Source of the DNA: Desulfuromonadales bacterium
GTDB taxonomy: Bacteria; Desulfobacterota; Desulfuromonadia; Desulfuromonadales; Geopsychrobacteraceae
Length of the DNA stretch: 64,000 bases
Assembly (NCBI GenBank): GCA_016931615.1
Contig: JAFGEL010000062.1
Coordinates: 151,837 to 215,836, forward strand
Reading direction: 5' to 3'
This document shows, piece by piece, positions 16,683 through 26,681 of this stretch. The notes under the pieces were generated by a model. It ran no database searches. It worked only from the letters and a program-made list of their open reading frames with translations, and had not been told where the DNA came from. The translations under genes were made by a program, and so were the position numbers. Every line of letters starts with the position of its first letter. The stretch's first letter is position 1.

Positions 16683-17498
16683 ATGCCTGAACTTCCAGAA
16701 GTTGAAACCACCCTGCGTGGGATTGAGCCCCTGGTGAAGGGGCGGACAATCCGTGAACTGGTGCTGAGAACGGCTAAACTACGCCGACCACTGGATAAGT
16801 CGTTGTGTCATCAGTTGCCCGGTCAGACAATTAACCACCTTGAACGCCGGGCTAAATATCTCCTGATGTTTACTGAGCGTGGGACCCTGATCTTTCATCT
16901 CGGAATGACCGGTATCCTCAGAGTTGTCCCTGCAGAAACGACCGAGCAGAAACATGACCATGTTGATTTAATTTTCACCAACGGGCAGGCTCTGCGTTTT
17001 ACAGACCCGCGCAAGTTCGGGATTTTTACCTACACAGAGGATTCTCATCTGCAGCATCCCTGCCTGGCTCACCTTGGACCGGAGCCTCTGTCCGCTCAAT
17101 TTACCGGTGCCTATCTGTATCGCCATTCAAGAGATAAACAACTGGCTGTCAAAGCCTTTATCATGGATCAGAAGCTCGTAGTCGGGGTGGGAAACATTTA
17201 TGCCAACGAAGCGCTGTTTCGCGCCGGAATTCATCCTGCGCGTCCGGCCGGCCGGGTTGGGGTGAAACGTTATGTTCGGCTGGTCAAAGAGATCCGGGAT
17301 ATTCTTGAACAGGCGATTGCCGCAGGGGGGACAACCATCAGCGATTTCCGACAAAGTGACGGACGTCCAGGGTATTTCGATCAGCAACTTCAGGTTTACG
17401 GTCGGGCAGCTCAACCCTGCGTGCAGTGCCAAGCCCTGATCAGGATCAGGCGTATCGGCCAGCGTTCAAGTTTTTATTGCCCGCATTGCCAACATTAG
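16683..17498 (+). CDS. mutM: Formamidopyrimidine-DNA glycosylase
   Basis: DNA repair enzyme that removes oxidised purines such as 8-oxoguanine and nicks the site. The mature N-terminus PELPEVETT holds the catalytic proline (P2) and glutamate (E3); a lysine in ERRAKYLL matches the conserved Lys57. The helix-two-turn-helix has VGVGNIYANEALF, and a C-terminal zinc finger is formed by the cysteines of CVQC and CPHC. Length 271 residues is normal. Two bases separate it from the upstream gene. Confidence 0.96.
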   Translation: MPELPEVETTLRGIEPLVKGRTIRELVLRTAKLRRPLDKSLCHQLPGQTINHLERRAKYLLMFTERGTLIFHLGMTGILRVVPAETTEQKHDHVDLIFTNGQALRFTDPRKFGIFTYTEDSHLQHPCLAHLGPEPLSAQFTGAYLYRHSRDKQLAVKAFIMDQKLVVGVGNIYANEALFRAGIHPARPAGRVGVKRYVRLVKEIRDILEQAIAAGGTTISDFRQSDGRPGYFDQQLQVYGRAAQPCVQCQALIRIRRIGQRSSFYCPHCQH

Positions 17499-17518
17499 GC
17501 TCAAAAAGGATCAGGACC

Positions 17519-17929
17519 TTGGTTGAAACTGCATTTCACTTCTCGCATCGTGTCGGTGTCGCTGATGTCAACTACGGCGGGCACGTCTCCAACTCTGCGG
17601 TATTGAATATCTTTCAGGATGCCCGTATCGCTTATCTGGCTGCTTTGGGACCATTCTCTGAGATTGATCTGGGGGGCTGTGGCCTGATTATGCCGGAAGC
17701 ACATGTTTATTACCGCCGGGAGATGTTTCTCGCCGACCAACTGGTGATCAGGGTTCGCACTGTTGAGCTGAAACGTTCAAGTTTTACTCTTGATTACCGT
17801 ATTTTGCGGGATGGAACTTTGACGGCCGAGGGACAAACGCCGTTGGTGTGTTTCGACTACGCAAAACACAAACCCTGTCGAATGCCGCAACTGTTCAAAT
17901 CAGCGTTGATCAGCTTTGAAGGCCTGTGA
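17519..17929 (+). CDS. Hot-dog fold acyl-CoA thioesterase (4HBT type)
   Basis: A 136-residue hot-dog thioesterase. The segment HRVGVADVNYGGHVSN corresponds to the 4HBT motif with the active-site aspartate or asparagine near a conserved glycine-histidine, and strands for a hot-dog dimer follow. I choose the TTG at 17519, which has an AAGGATCAGGA stretch before it and avoids the 70-base overlap with mutM that a longer ATG-started frame would need. The substrate is unknown. It is the last gene of the long operon before the lysS promoter. Confidence 0.75.
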   Translation: MVETAFHFSHRVGVADVNYGGHVSNSAVLNIFQDARIAYLAALGPFSEIDLGGCGLIMPEAHVYYRREMFLADQLVIRVRTVELKRSSFTLDYRILRDGTLTAEGQTPLVCFDYAKHKPCRMPQLFKSALISFEGL

Positions 17930-17978
17930 GACCCTGATGGTTTGAAGGCATAAAGAACAAGAAAGAAAGGCTTTCGCC

Positions 17979-18007
17979 TTGACGAATGGTGCCTCTAGGG
18001 GTATCGT
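17979..18007 (+). promoter_or_regulatory. Predicted sigma-70 promoter for lysS-lolC-lolD
   Basis: TTGACG at 17979-17984 and TATCGT at 18002-18007 are 17 bases apart. It lies 35 bases before the lysS start. Confidence 0.55.
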
Positions 18008-18041
18008 GCGCAGCGCAATCAAGCCTTTGAGGAATGAGAAA

Positions 18042-19526
18042 ATGGAAGAATTAAACGACCTTCAACAACAGCGACGCGCTAAGATCGAAAATTTTCAGGC
18101 TGAAGGGATTAACCCTTTTGCCAATGATTTTCAGGTGACGCACAGCGCTTTGGATATAGCGGACGCCCACGGGGCTGACGATAAAGATGCTCTGGAGAAT
18201 GTTACCAGTGAATACCGGGTCGCCGGCCGAATTATGGCGCGGCGAGACTTCGGCAAGGCGGCTTTTCTACAATTGCAGGACGGAAGCGGACGAATTCAGG
18301 TCTATGTCGCCCGCAATCTGGTCGGAGACGCCGCCTTTGAACAGTTCAAAAAATATGATATCGGCGATATCGTCGGAATTATCGGCAGCCCGTTTCGCAC
18401 CAAGACAGATGAATTGTCGCTGCGGGCCGGTGAAATCCGTTTGCTGACGAAATCGCTGTTGCCCCTGCCGGAAAAGTGGCACGGGCTGACCGATGTCGAG
18501 ACGCGTTATCGTCAGCGTTATCTGGACCTGATGGTCAATCCCGATGTTCGTGAGGTGTTTAAAAAACGCAGTCGGATCGTCAGTCTGATTCGTGAATACA
18601 TGATCGCCAATGATTATCTTGAAGTCGAAACCCCGATGATGCAGCCGATAGCCGGTGGGGCGACTGCCAAGCCCTTTGTGACGCATCATAATACCCTGAA
18701 AATGGATCTGTTCTTACGGATCGCGCCGGAGTTGTATTTAAAGCGTCTGGTGGTGGGCGGATTTGACCGGGTTTTTGAGATCAACCGGAACTTCCGTAAC
18801 GAGGGAATTTCCATTCAGCACAACCCCGAATTCACCATGATGGAATTCTACCGGGCTTACGCGACCTATCATGACCTGATGAATTTCACCGAAGAACTGA
18901 TCTGCCACGTCACCCGTCAGGTTTGCGGCAGCCTGGTGATTCCTTATGCCGAGCGCGATGTCGATCTGACCCCGCCCTGGGATCGTTTGACCCTGAAGGA
19001 AGCGATCGTTAAATATGGTACTGTCGACATGGCGACACTGGAGAATCGCGACCAAGCGTTCGCCTATGCTGAAAGCCTTGGTCTTGAGCTCGATAAAGCT
19101 ATCGGGCATGGAAAGCTGCTGGCGGAGATATTTGATGAGGTGGTTGAGCCGAAGCTCTGGCAACCGACCTTTATTACCGAGTACCCGACTGAAATTTCAC
19201 CACTGTCCCGCAAAAATGACCAGAATCCCGAGGTGGTTGATCGGTTTGAGCTGTTTATCGTCGGGCGTGAACTGGCCAACGCCTTTTCCGAGCTGAACAA
19301 TCCTCTGGATCAGAAAGAACGTTTCCTGAAACAGCTGGAAGAAAAGGCTGCCGGCGACGAAGAGGCACACGCCATGGATGAGGACTATATCCGTGCCCTT
19401 GAATACGGTTTGCCTCCGACAGCGGGTGAGGGGATCGGAATCGACCGTCTGGTCATGCTGCTGACCAATTCTGCGTCGATTCGCGATGTGATTCTTTTTC
19501 CGCAATTAAGACCAGAAGCGGGTTAA
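18042..19526 (+). CDS. lysS: Lysyl-tRNA synthetase, class II
   Basis: Charges tRNA-Lys with lysine. The 494-residue protein has an N-terminal OB-fold anticodon domain (about 55-150), then the class II catalytic core: motif 1 around the [13 protein letters not shown] segment, motif 2 with the RNEGIS loop, and motif 3 with [11 protein letters not shown] near the end. I take the ATG at 18042 with GAGGAATGAG before it; a longer frame from 17979 would start inside the predicted -35 box. It ends 18 bases before lolC, so they are probably one transcript. Confidence 0.97.
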   Translation: MEELNDLQQQRRAKIENFQAEGINPFANDFQVTHSALDIADAHGADDKDALENVTSEYRVAGRIMARRDFGKAAFLQLQDGSGRIQVYVARNLVGDAAFEQFKKYDIGDIVGIIGSPFRTKTDELSLRAGEIRLLTKSLLPLPEKWHGLTDVETRYRQRYLDLMVNPDVREVFKKRSRIVSLIREYMIANDYLEVETPMMQPIAGGATAKPFVTHHNTLKMDLFLRIAPELYLKRLVVGGFDRVFEINRNFRNEGISIQHNPEFTMMEFYRAYATYHDLMNFTEELICHVTRQVCGSLVIPYAERDVDLTPPWDRLTLKEAIVKYGTVDMATLENRDQAFAYAESLGLELDKAIGHGKLLAEIFDEVVEPKLWQPTFITEYPTEISPLSRKNDQNPEVVDRFELFIVGRELANAFSELNNPLDQKERFLKQLEEKAAGDEEAHAMDEDYIRALEYGLPPTAGEGIGIDRLVMLLTNSASIRDVILFPQLRPEAG

Positions 19527-19544
19527 CGGCCCGAACGGATTTTG

Positions 19545-20795
19545 ATGTCCTACGAATGGTTCATCAGCCTTCGCTACCTGCGTGCCAAGCGAAAACAGAC
19601 ATTCATTTCGGTGATTTCCTTCATCTCGATCGCTGGTGTGACACTCGGGGTTGCTGCGCTGATCCTGGTTCTGGCGGTCATGACCGGGTTTACCGATGGG
19701 GTTCGGCAACAGATCCTGGGTAATGTTCCCCATGTGCTGGTTCAGAAGTTCGGCGAAGGTATCTCAGATCATGAGGATATTGTTCAATACGCTGAACAGC
19801 TGCCTCATGTCGTATCCGCCACTCCCTTTGTTGCCAAGGAAGCGATGCTGCTGTCACAGGGCAATGTTGCGGCGGTCAGTGTTAAAGGGATCAGCCGGAA
19901 ACATAAGCTGTTGACCCAGCAATTGCTGACCCTGGATGGCCAGCCGGTCTCGGAGATATTTTTTGCTCCTGACGCCCCACGACCAGGAATTATTATCGGC
20001 TTGGATACGGCCAGCAGCCTCGGCGTTGCCGTCGGCGATTCCATCAATGTCATTCCACCGCTGTTCACCATCACGCCCTTTGGCATGATTCCCAAAATGA
20101 AACCTTTTCAGGTCGTTGCCATCTTTGAAAAACAGAGCAGCCTGGTCGACAGTTTTTATGCTTATATTCCCCTGACAGTCGCCCAGAGCTTTTTTGATAT
20201 GCAGGATCAGGTCAGCGGTGTTGAACTTGAGGTCGATCGGTTTGAAAAAGCGCCTCAAGTCGCTGAAGCCCTGAGCCGTGAATTTGATTTTCCCTACGTG
20301 ATCCGCCCATGGCAGAGTATTTATGGTTCTTTTCTTTCTGCGTTGAAACTTGAGAAACTGGGATTATTCATTGTCCTGGGGATTATCGTTCTGGTTGCGG
20401 CGTTTAATATCGCCACGACCCTGATTATGGTGGTGATGGAAAAAAACCGTGATATCGCCATTTTGAGGGCCATGGGAGCCAACGCGAAAAGCATTATGAA
20501 GATATTTGTTATCGAGGGCTTCATCATCGGCACTTTGGGGACCAGCATGGGGGCAGGTCTGGGAATTCTGCTGGCGCATTATGCCGACGCCGTCATCAAG
20601 TTTCTTGAGCGCACCTTCGGCATCAAGATTTTTGATCAGGCGGTGTATGGTATGGAGCACTTTCCCGCAGAAATTATCGCGACGGATGTTTTCGGAGTAA
20701 TCGTAATGGCTTTGAGCATCTCGCTTCTGGCGACGATCTATCCGGCCTGGAGAGCATCGCGCATGGATCCTGCAGAGGCCCTGCGTTATGAATAA
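19545..20795 (+). CDS. lolC: Lipoprotein-releasing ABC transporter permease LolC/E
   Basis: Inner-membrane subunit of the LolCDE complex that extracts mature lipoproteins for transport to the outer membrane. The 416-residue protein has four membrane segments, a large periplasmic domain after the first (about 45-270) and the coupling region KNRDIAILRAMGA on the cytoplasmic side. Only one such permease gene is here beside lolD, so it may work as a homodimer like LolF-type proteins. The last eight bases overlap the lolD start. Confidence 0.94.
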   Translation: MSYEWFISLRYLRAKRKQTFISVISFISIAGVTLGVAALILVLAVMTGFTDGVRQQILGNVPHVLVQKFGEGISDHEDIVQYAEQLPHVVSATPFVAKEAMLLSQGNVAAVSVKGISRKHKLLTQQLLTLDGQPVSEIFFAPDAPRPGIIIGLDTASSLGVAVGDSINVIPPLFTITPFGMIPKMKPFQVVAIFEKQSSLVDSFYAYIPLTVAQSFFDMQDQVSGVELEVDRFEKAPQVAEALSREFDFPYVIRPWQSIYGSFLSALKLEKLGLFIVLGIIVLVAAFNIATTLIMVVMEKNRDIAILRAMGANAKSIMKIFVIEGFIIGTLGTSMGAGLGILLAHYADAVIKFLERTFGIKIFDQAVYGMEHFPAEIIATDVFGVIVMALSISLLATIYPAWRASRMDPAEALRYE

Positions 20796-21480
20796 CGCGG
20801 GTATGATACAGGTCAATCACCTGGAAAAGCAGTTCATGACCCCCGGCGGGGTGATCGAGGTTCTGCGGGATATTAATATGCATATCACAGCCGGTGAACG
20901 GGTTGCCGTTATGGGAACCTCCGGGGCGGGCAAGACGACGCTGATGCATATCCTTGGCGGGTTGGATCAGCCGACCTTCGGGGAGGTGATTTTCGAGGGC
21001 CTCTCACTCAGTGATCTGCGTGGCTCAGCGCTTGATGCTTTTCGCAACCAGACCATCGGCTTTGTCTTTCAGTTTCATCAGCTGCTGCCTGAATTTTCCG
21101 CTGTGGAAAACGTGATGATGCCGCTTCTGATCGGTGGCTGCGCACGCTCCGAAGCTGTGGACAAAGCAACAACCCTGTTGCAGGAAGTCGGCCTGGGGCA
21201 CCGGCTGACGCATAAGCCGGGAGCCCTGTCCGGTGGTGAACAACAACGCGTTGCCATTGCCCGAGCCCTGGTGCGTGAGCCGCGACTGCTGCTTGCCGAT
21301 GAGCCGACGGGGAACCTCGACAGCAGCACTTCGGATGAAATCCTGGCCCTGTTGAATCAAATGCACCAGTCCCGTGGGTTGACAATGATCATCGTCACGC
21401 ATAATACCCCGTTGGCCACCAGCCTTGACCGGGTTCTCAAGCTCGAAGATGGTGTTCTCGTCGGCGATAATTTAAATTGA
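20788..21480 (+). CDS. lolD: Lipoprotein-releasing ABC transporter ATPase LolD
   Basis: ATPase of the LolCDE complex, 230 residues. Walker A is GTSGAGKTT, the signature [16 protein letters not shown], and Walker B LLLADEP; the switch histidine is in IIVTHN. It belongs to the MacB/LolD/FtsE branch. Start ATG 20788 overlaps lolC by eight bases. A bamA promoter appears to begin at its very end. Confidence 0.95.
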   Translation: MNNAGMIQVNHLEKQFMTPGGVIEVLRDINMHITAGERVAVMGTSGAGKTTLMHILGGLDQPTFGEVIFEGLSLSDLRGSALDAFRNQTIGFVFQFHQLLPEFSAVENVMMPLLIGGCARSEAVDKATTLLQEVGLGHRLTHKPGALSGGEQQRVAIARALVREPRLLLADEPTGNLDSSTSDEILALLNQMHQSRGLTMIIVTHNTPLATSLDRVLKLEDGVLVGDNLN

Positions 21481-21505
21481 TGTTACGCTATCGATTCCCT
21501 ATAAT
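21477..21505 (+). promoter_or_regulatory. Predicted sigma-70 promoter for bamA and downstream lipid A genes
   Basis: TTGATG at 21477-21482 and a perfect TATAAT at 21500-21505 are 17 bases apart. The -35 box overlaps the lolD stop codon. The bamA start is 37 bases downstream. Confidence 0.7.
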
Positions 21506-21542
21506 CCTCCTTTTATGTCAAATCTCAGGCTGAGGGAAATAC

Positions 21543-23786
21543 ATGGTTAAAAAACTCCTGTTGATGCTTTGTTTTCTGTTGTTCGCCGTCGTCACCACGG
21601 CATCGGATTTCAAAGTGTCGGATATTCAAATCGAGGGGAACAGCAGGGTCGAGACCTCCTCCATCCTTTCCGCTATCGGCATCAATGCCGGTGATCAGGT
21701 TACGCTGGGGGATGTCGATGAAGCTCTGCATAACATTTTCAACCTGGGACGATTTGAAGATGTGTCGGCGGAACTGACCGAAATTCAGGGGGCCAAGATC
21801 ATCACCTTTATCGTCAAGGAATTGCCCCTGGTCCGCCAGATTGAATTTCAGGGTAATAAAGAACTGAAGCGGGACAAGTTGCGTCCGCTGGTGACGTTCA
21901 GGATCCCCTCTCTTTACGACAGAGAAAAAGTGAAGAGCAGCGTTGAAGAAATAAAAAAAGCTTACATCGAAGATGGCTATCATGCGGCCAGACTTAAGAC
22001 GAATCTGAAGACCGATATCAACAATGAAGCGACACTGGTTTTTGACATCAATGAAGGTGATAAAGTGCTCATCCGTAAAATCGCTTTTGTCGGTAACACG
22101 GTTTTTGACAAGGGTGACCTGATCGATGTCATTGAAACCCGCGAACGTTGGTTTCTGTCGTGGATCACCGGACGTGGAGCCTATCTTAAAGATACCATGG
22201 ATATCGACATCGAAAGGATCAAGGCGGCCTATCATGACGCCGGCTATCAGGATGTCAAAGTCAAACCGGCTGAGGTGACACTGGTCGATGATAAGTATCT
22301 CGATATTATGATCGAGATTGACGAGGGTCCGCAGTATCATGTCGGCAAAGTTAACGTCAGTGGCGACTTGATGTATTCGGAAGAACAACTCTTGCAGGGT
22401 GTGAAACTCAAGCCGGGCGATGTCTTCAGTCGCGAGGAATTACGTAACAGTATCGTTGCGTTGACCGATCTGTATGCTGACAACGGTTATGTCAACGCCA
22501 ACGTCGCGCCGCTGACCAATAAAGACCGTAAAAATCTGCTGATCGATCTGAATCTTGAAATCGAGCAGGGCACCCAGGTTTATGTCGAGCGGATCAAGAT
22601 TCATGGCAACACCAAGACGCGGGACAAGGTCATTCGTCGTGAAATACCGATCGTTGAAGGTGACCTATACAGTGCCAGAAGAGTCAAGGACGCGAACCGT
22701 CGAGTGCGCAACCTCGGTTATTTCGATGAAGTCAATGTCACCAACACACCGGGTTCGGCCGAAGATCAGACTGTCCTTGATGTCGCGGTGACAGAACGCC
22801 CGACGGGGACCTTCTCCATCGGAGTCGGTTATTCTTCCGTTGATAAACTTATCGCCCAGGGTTCTTTAAGTCAGGACAATTTCCTCGGCTATGGCTGGAA
22901 GTTGCGTCTGAGCGGCAGCCTGGGCTCGACCAGCACGACCTACTCTCTCGGGCTCACCGATCCCTATTTTCTCGATACCGACTGGACCCTGGGTTTTGAG
23001 GTCTACAAGTCGGAGCGGGAATATGATGATTACGATGATTACCGCACCGGTGGGGCCATTAAGGCCGGTCATCCGGTGACCCGTAATTCTAAAGTCTATC
23101 TGACCTATCGCTATGAACAGAAAGAGATTTTGAATATCGATCCTTTTGTCACCAGCGCGATTATTCTTGATGCAGAAGGTGAGTCGACCCTGTCTTCCAT
23201 CACTGCAGAATGGGTGCGCAACAGCACCGATTACTACCAGGATCCCAGCCGTGGCGGGATTTCCCGCGTCAGCCTGGAATACGCCGGTCTGGGGGGGACG
23301 GATAATTTCATCAAGTCGATGGCTTCACACCGGCATTTTTTCCCGTTGTTCTGGGGAACGGTTTTCTCCGTACATGGTGAACTAGGATACGTGACGGCGA
23401 CCACGGATGACGATGTGCCCCTAGGGGAAAAGTTTTATCTTGGCGGCATCAGAACCCTGCGTGGTTTTAAAACTCGGGAAGTTGGACCGACTGACCCTGA
23501 CGATCCAACAGAATACATAGGTGGCGAGAAAATGGGTTATTTCAATTTTGAATACCTGTTTCCGATTGCCGAGGATTTAGGGGTCAAGGGAGTTTTGTTT
23601 TACGACACCGGGAATGCCTGGACCGATGATGAGGAATATTTCTCCGACATGCGTAATGCCGTCGGTGCCGGGATCCGCTGGCTGAGTCCTCTGGGGCCGC
23701 TGCGCTTCGAGTGGGGCTATAATCTTTCACCGCGTGATGGCGAGAAAGATTCGGTTTTTGAATTTACTATCGGAAAAGCTTTTTAA
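21543..23786 (+). CDS. bamA: Outer membrane protein assembly factor BamA
   Basis: Central Omp85 subunit of the BAM complex, which folds beta-barrel proteins into the outer membrane. The 747-residue protein has a signal peptide (about 1-20), five POTRA repeats (to about residue 420) each with the V-x-x-I-x-x-x-G-N pattern, and a 16-strand barrel; the lid-loop motif appears as the LGGIRTLRGF segment. It ends in phenylalanine, the usual beta-signal. GAGGGAAAT lies before the ATG at 21543. The skp gene follows, as in many Gram-negatives. Confidence 0.97.
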   Translation: MVKKLLLMLCFLLFAVVTTASDFKVSDIQIEGNSRVETSSILSAIGINAGDQVTLGDVDEALHNIFNLGRFEDVSAELTEIQGAKIITFIVKELPLVRQIEFQGNKELKRDKLRPLVTFRIPSLYDREKVKSSVEEIKKAYIEDGYHAARLKTNLKTDINNEATLVFDINEGDKVLIRKIAFVGNTVFDKGDLIDVIETRERWFLSWITGRGAYLKDTMDIDIERIKAAYHDAGYQDVKVKPAEVTLVDDKYLDIMIEIDEGPQYHVGKVNVSGDLMYSEEQLLQGVKLKPGDVFSREELRNSIVALTDLYADNGYVNANVAPLTNKDRKNLLIDLNLEIEQGTQVYVERIKIHGNTKTRDKVIRREIPIVEGDLYSARRVKDANRRVRNLGYFDEVNVTNTPGSAEDQTVLDVAVTERPTGTFSIGVGYSSVDKLIAQGSLSQDNFLGYGWKLRLSGSLGSTSTTYSLGLTDPYFLDTDWTLGFEVYKSEREYDDYDDYRTGGAIKAGHPVTRNSKVYLTYRYEQKEILNIDPFVTSAIILDAEGESTLSSITAEWVRNSTDYYQDPSRGGISRVSLEYAGLGGTDNFIKSMASHRHFFPLFWGTVFSVHGELGYVTATTDDDVPLGEKFYLGGIRTLRGFKTREVGPTDPDDPTEYIGGEKMGYFNFEYLFPIAEDLGVKGVLFYDTGNAWTDDEEYFSDMRNAVGAGIRWLSPLGPLRFEWGYNLSPRDGEKDSVFEFTIGKAF

Positions 23787-23815
23787 AAGTTGACCACAAA
23801 ACAGGAGATTACGTC

Positions 23816-24322
23816 ATGAAAAGAATTGTTGTAGCACTTATCGCCATGCTGATGTTTGCCGCACCGGCATTGGCTGAGACGAAAATCGCATATGTTGATT
23901 TGCAGAAAGCTCTGAATCTGTCAAAAGCCGGAGCCCAGGCTAAGAATGAGATCAGTGAACTGGTGAAAAAATATGAGGCTGAGTTCAAGGGTAAACAGGA
24001 AGACCTGTTGAAAAAAAAGGACGAACTGGAAAAACAGGCCGCTCTGCTTTCCGACAGTGCCAAAGCCGAAAAAGAACGGGAATACCAGAGAGATGTCAAA
24101 GACCTGCAAAGGTTCCAGAAAGATGTCAAGGATGAACTGCAGCAGAAGGATGCTGAGCATACCAAGCGTATTTTGAATGAGCTTTTTGAAATTCTGCAGA
24201 AAATGGGAAAAGACGGCAGCTACACGATGATCCTCGAAAAGAACGAAGGCGCAGTTATTTACGCGGCTGAGAGCGTCGATCTGACTGATGAGTTGATCAA
24301 AGCCTACGACGCCGGCAAATAA
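23816..24322 (+). CDS. skp: Periplasmic chaperone Skp/OmpH
   Basis: Periplasmic holdase that shields unfolded outer membrane proteins on their way to BamA. The 168-residue precursor has a signal peptide cut after ALA (residue 20 or so), the IAYVDLQKALN strand, and a long charged coiled coil (about 40-125) that forms the tentacles. A good AGGAG site precedes the ATG. It sits between bamA and lpxD as in many proteobacteria. Confidence 0.93.
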   Translation: MKRIVVALIAMLMFAAPALAETKIAYVDLQKALNLSKAGAQAKNEISELVKKYEAEFKGKQEDLLKKKDELEKQAALLSDSAKAEKEREYQRDVKDLQRFQKDVKDELQQKDAEHTKRILNELFEILQKMGKDGSYTMILEKNEGAVIYAAESVDLTDELIKAYDAGK

Positions 24323-24341
24323 TTTCAAACGGATAAAAATA

Positions 24342-25373
24342 ATGGCAACATTGCGACAGCTGGCCGAGCTGATTGAGGGTCGGATCCAGGGGAATGCGGA
24401 TACCGAGATTCTGCGGGTCATGCCGATTGATCAGGCGCGGGTTGGTGATATCACCTTTGTCTCAAACCCCAAATACCTACCCCTGTTAAAGTCTTGTCAG
24501 GCTTCGGCGGTCATCGTTGCCCCGGGAGTCGAGGCCCCGGACAGTAATCTGCTGATCAGTACCAATCCGTATCTGGCTTTTGCCAAGATTCTGACTTTTT
24601 TACAGGCCGCTTCTCCTTCGGGCAAAGGGGTGATGGCGGGTGCGCTGGTCGCCGATTCTGCTGAAGTTCATCCTTCGGCAACGGTTTGTCCGGGAGCCTG
24701 TCTCGGCGAGCGGGTGAGGGTCGGGGCCGACACCATCATTCATTCGGGAACTGTTCTGTATGATGACGTGGTGGTTGGCCGGGATTGTCTTCTGCATGCG
24801 CAATCCGTCGTGCGTGAGGGCTGCCGGTTGGGAAATCGCGTCATTCTTCAGCCTTCGGCCGTAATCGGTTCCGATGGTTTCGGTTTTGCCCCGGACGGAG
24901 AGCGCTACTATAAAATTCCCCAGGTCGGAATTGTCGTTCTGGAAGACGATGTCGAAATCGGCGCCTGCAGTTGTGTCGACCGGGCAGCACTTGGTGAAAC
25001 CCGCATCGGTCGCGGTACCAAACTGGATAACCTGGTACAGATCGGCCATAACGTCGTGGTGGGTGAAGATTGTATCATCGTTGCCCAGGGAGGCATTGCC
25101 GGAAGTTCGAAAATAGGCAAGCATTGTACTTTTGGTGGCCAGGCAGCGATTGCCGGCCATCTGAAAGTCGGTGATAACGTAATGATCGGCGGTCGTGGCG
25201 GGGCGACCGGTGATGTTGCGTCGAATCAGGTTTTATCAGGCTTGCCGCTGATGCCCCACAAGCAGTGGTTAAGGGCGACCATGACGATTCCTAAACTGCC
25301 GGAAATGCGCAAAGAGATGCAGCAATTGAAAAAGCGCCTGGACGAACTTGAAGCGCTGATGAAGGAGAATTAA
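24342..25373 (+). CDS. lpxD: UDP-3-O-acylglucosamine N-acyltransferase
   Basis: Third enzyme of lipid A synthesis: adds the second acyl chain, from acyl-ACP, to the amino group of UDP-3-O-acyl-glucosamine. The 343-residue protein has an N-terminal uridine-binding domain (about 1-100), a left-handed beta-helix of hexapeptide repeats with the active-site histidine in IGHNVVVG, and a C-terminal helix. It ends one base before fabZ. Confidence 0.96.
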   Translation: MATLRQLAELIEGRIQGNADTEILRVMPIDQARVGDITFVSNPKYLPLLKSCQASAVIVAPGVEAPDSNLLISTNPYLAFAKILTFLQAASPSGKGVMAGALVADSAEVHPSATVCPGACLGERVRVGADTIIHSGTVLYDDVVVGRDCLLHAQSVVREGCRLGNRVILQPSAVIGSDGFGFAPDGERYYKIPQVGIVVLEDDVEIGACSCVDRAALGETRIGRGTKLDNLVQIGHNVVVGEDCIIVAQGGIAGSSKIGKHCTFGGQAAIAGHLKVGDNVMIGGRGGATGDVASNQVLSGLPLMPHKQWLRATMTIPKLPEMRKEMQQLKKRLDELEALMKEN

Positions 25374-25374
25374 T

Positions 25375-25812
25375 ATGCTTGTGATGAACATTCAACAGAT
25401 CATGGCCACGCTGCCGCACAGATATCCCTTTCTTCTGGTCGACCGTATCGAGGAACTGGAAGAAGGTAAGCGGGTAGCGGGATATAAGAATGTCACCGTG
25501 AACGAGCCCTTTTTTCAAGGTCATTTCCCCGGCCATCCGATCATGCCGGGGGTTTTGATTGTCGAGGCGATGGCCCAAGTCGGCGGAGCCTACGTATCGG
25601 TGATCGACGAGATTGGCGATGACCGGGTGACCTATTTTGTCGGTATCGATAGTGCGCGTTTCCGGAAGCCTGTGGTTCCGGGAGATATCCTGCGCATGGA
25701 ACTGGAACTGGTTTCCAAGAGGCGCGGAATTTACCAATTCAGCGGCGTCGCTTATGTGGGTGACACCAAGGTTGCTGAAGCGGAACTGAAAGCGACCTTT
25801 GCCGACAAATAA
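25375..25812 (+). CDS. fabZ: 3-hydroxyacyl-[acyl-carrier-protein] dehydratase FabZ
   Basis: Dehydrates beta-hydroxyacyl-ACP in fatty acid synthesis and competes with lipid A synthesis for 3-hydroxyacyl-ACP. The 145-residue hot-dog protein has [12 protein letters not shown] and the catalytic [19 protein letters not shown] with His and Glu. AAGGAG lies before the ATG at 25375; an ATG nine bases later is less likely. The place between lpxD and lpxA is classic. Confidence 0.96.
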   Translation: MLVMNIQQIMATLPHRYPFLLVDRIEELEEGKRVAGYKNVTVNEPFFQGHFPGHPIMPGVLIVEAMAQVGGAYVSVIDEIGDDRVTYFVGIDSARFRKPVVPGDILRMELELVSKRRGIYQFSGVAYVGDTKVAEAELKATFADK

Positions 25813-25825
25813 TTCAGGAGAGTTT

Positions 25826-26599
25826 ATGATCCATCAGACTGCTATTATCGCTCCCGGGGCTGAACTGGACCCATCTGTCAGTGTCGGGCCCTATGCCGTC
25901 ATCGGTGAGCATGTCAGGATTGGAGCAGGTACGACAGTCGGTCCTCATGCCGTCATAGAAGGTTACACGGAAATCGGTTGTGATAACCAGATTTTCCAGT
26001 TCGCTTCCATCGGCGCCGTTCCTCAGGATCTCAAATTCCATGGTGAAAAGTCGTACCTTAAAATCGGTGACAGGAATAAAATTCGAGAGTTTGTCACCAT
26101 TCACCTCGGCACGGAAGATGGCGGGGGGATAACCACGATTGGAGATGACAACCTGTTTATGGCTTATGCCCATGTTGCGCATGACTGTATCGTCAAGGAT
26201 CACGTTATCCTGGCCAATGCCGCTACACTCGCTGGTCATGTCGAAGTCGACAGCTTTGCCATTCTGGGTGGATTGAGTGCCGTTCACCAGTTTACCCGTA
26301 TCGGATGCCACGTCATGGCCAGCGGCGGATCCATGATCGGTCAGGATGTCGTTCCGTACGCCATTGTTCAAGGTGATCGCGCCAAACCTGTCGGGTTGAA
26401 CCTGACCGGGTTGAAACGTCGCGGTTTCAGCAGTGCGGCACTGGCCAACATCAAAAACATGTACAAAATTGTTTTCAGGTCGAATTTTAAGCTCGAAGAG
26501 GCCATTGAAAAAATCTCAAACGAATTCGATACCCACGCGGACGAGGTGCTGACCTATATCGAATTTCTGCAAAAAAGCGAACGTGGTCTGGCACGCTAA
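25826..26599 (+). CDS. lpxA: UDP-N-acetylglucosamine O-acyltransferase
   Basis: First enzyme of lipid A synthesis: puts a 3-hydroxyacyl chain on UDP-GlcNAc. The 257-residue protein is a hexapeptide beta-helix with the catalytic histidine in the AHVAHDC segment, then a helical C-terminal domain. I take the ATG at 25826 with CAGGAGAG before it; an in-frame upstream start at 25799 would overlap fabZ. Confidence 0.96.
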   Translation: MIHQTAIIAPGAELDPSVSVGPYAVIGEHVRIGAGTTVGPHAVIEGYTEIGCDNQIFQFASIGAVPQDLKFHGEKSYLKIGDRNKIREFVTIHLGTEDGGGITTIGDDNLFMAYAHVAHDCIVKDHVILANAATLAGHVEVDSFAILGGLSAVHQFTRIGCHVMASGGSMIGQDVVPYAIVQGDRAKPVGLNLTGLKRRGFSSAALANIKNMYKIVFRSNFKLEEAIEKISNEFDTHADEVLTYIEFLQKSERGLAR

Positions 26600-26636
26600 A
26601 AGTGACCGGAACCGGGCAGATTGAGGTATAAAAGCT

Positions 26637-26670
26637 GCGAGCTCCGAGTGGGCTCGCCGTTTGTTTTTTA
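26637..26670 (+). terminator. Hairpin with T-rich tail just before lpxB (possible attenuator)
   Basis: An 8-bp GC-rich stem (26637-26644 with 26650-26657, one G-U pair) with a 5-base loop, followed after three bases by T-rich DNA. The lpxB ribosome binding site comes directly after. It may be a partial terminator between lpxA and lpxB. Confidence 0.4.
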
Positions 26671-26681
26671 AGGACATGGGT

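Noticed and set aside
17426-17518. Longer start for the thioesterase overlapping mutM
   Set aside because: The extra 31 residues read an alternative frame of the mutM zinc finger; a TTG with a ribosome site at 17519 fits better.
21525-22388. A 287-codon open frame on the minus strand
   Set aside because: It is antisense to the POTRA part of bamA, and repetitive codon structure explains the lack of stops.
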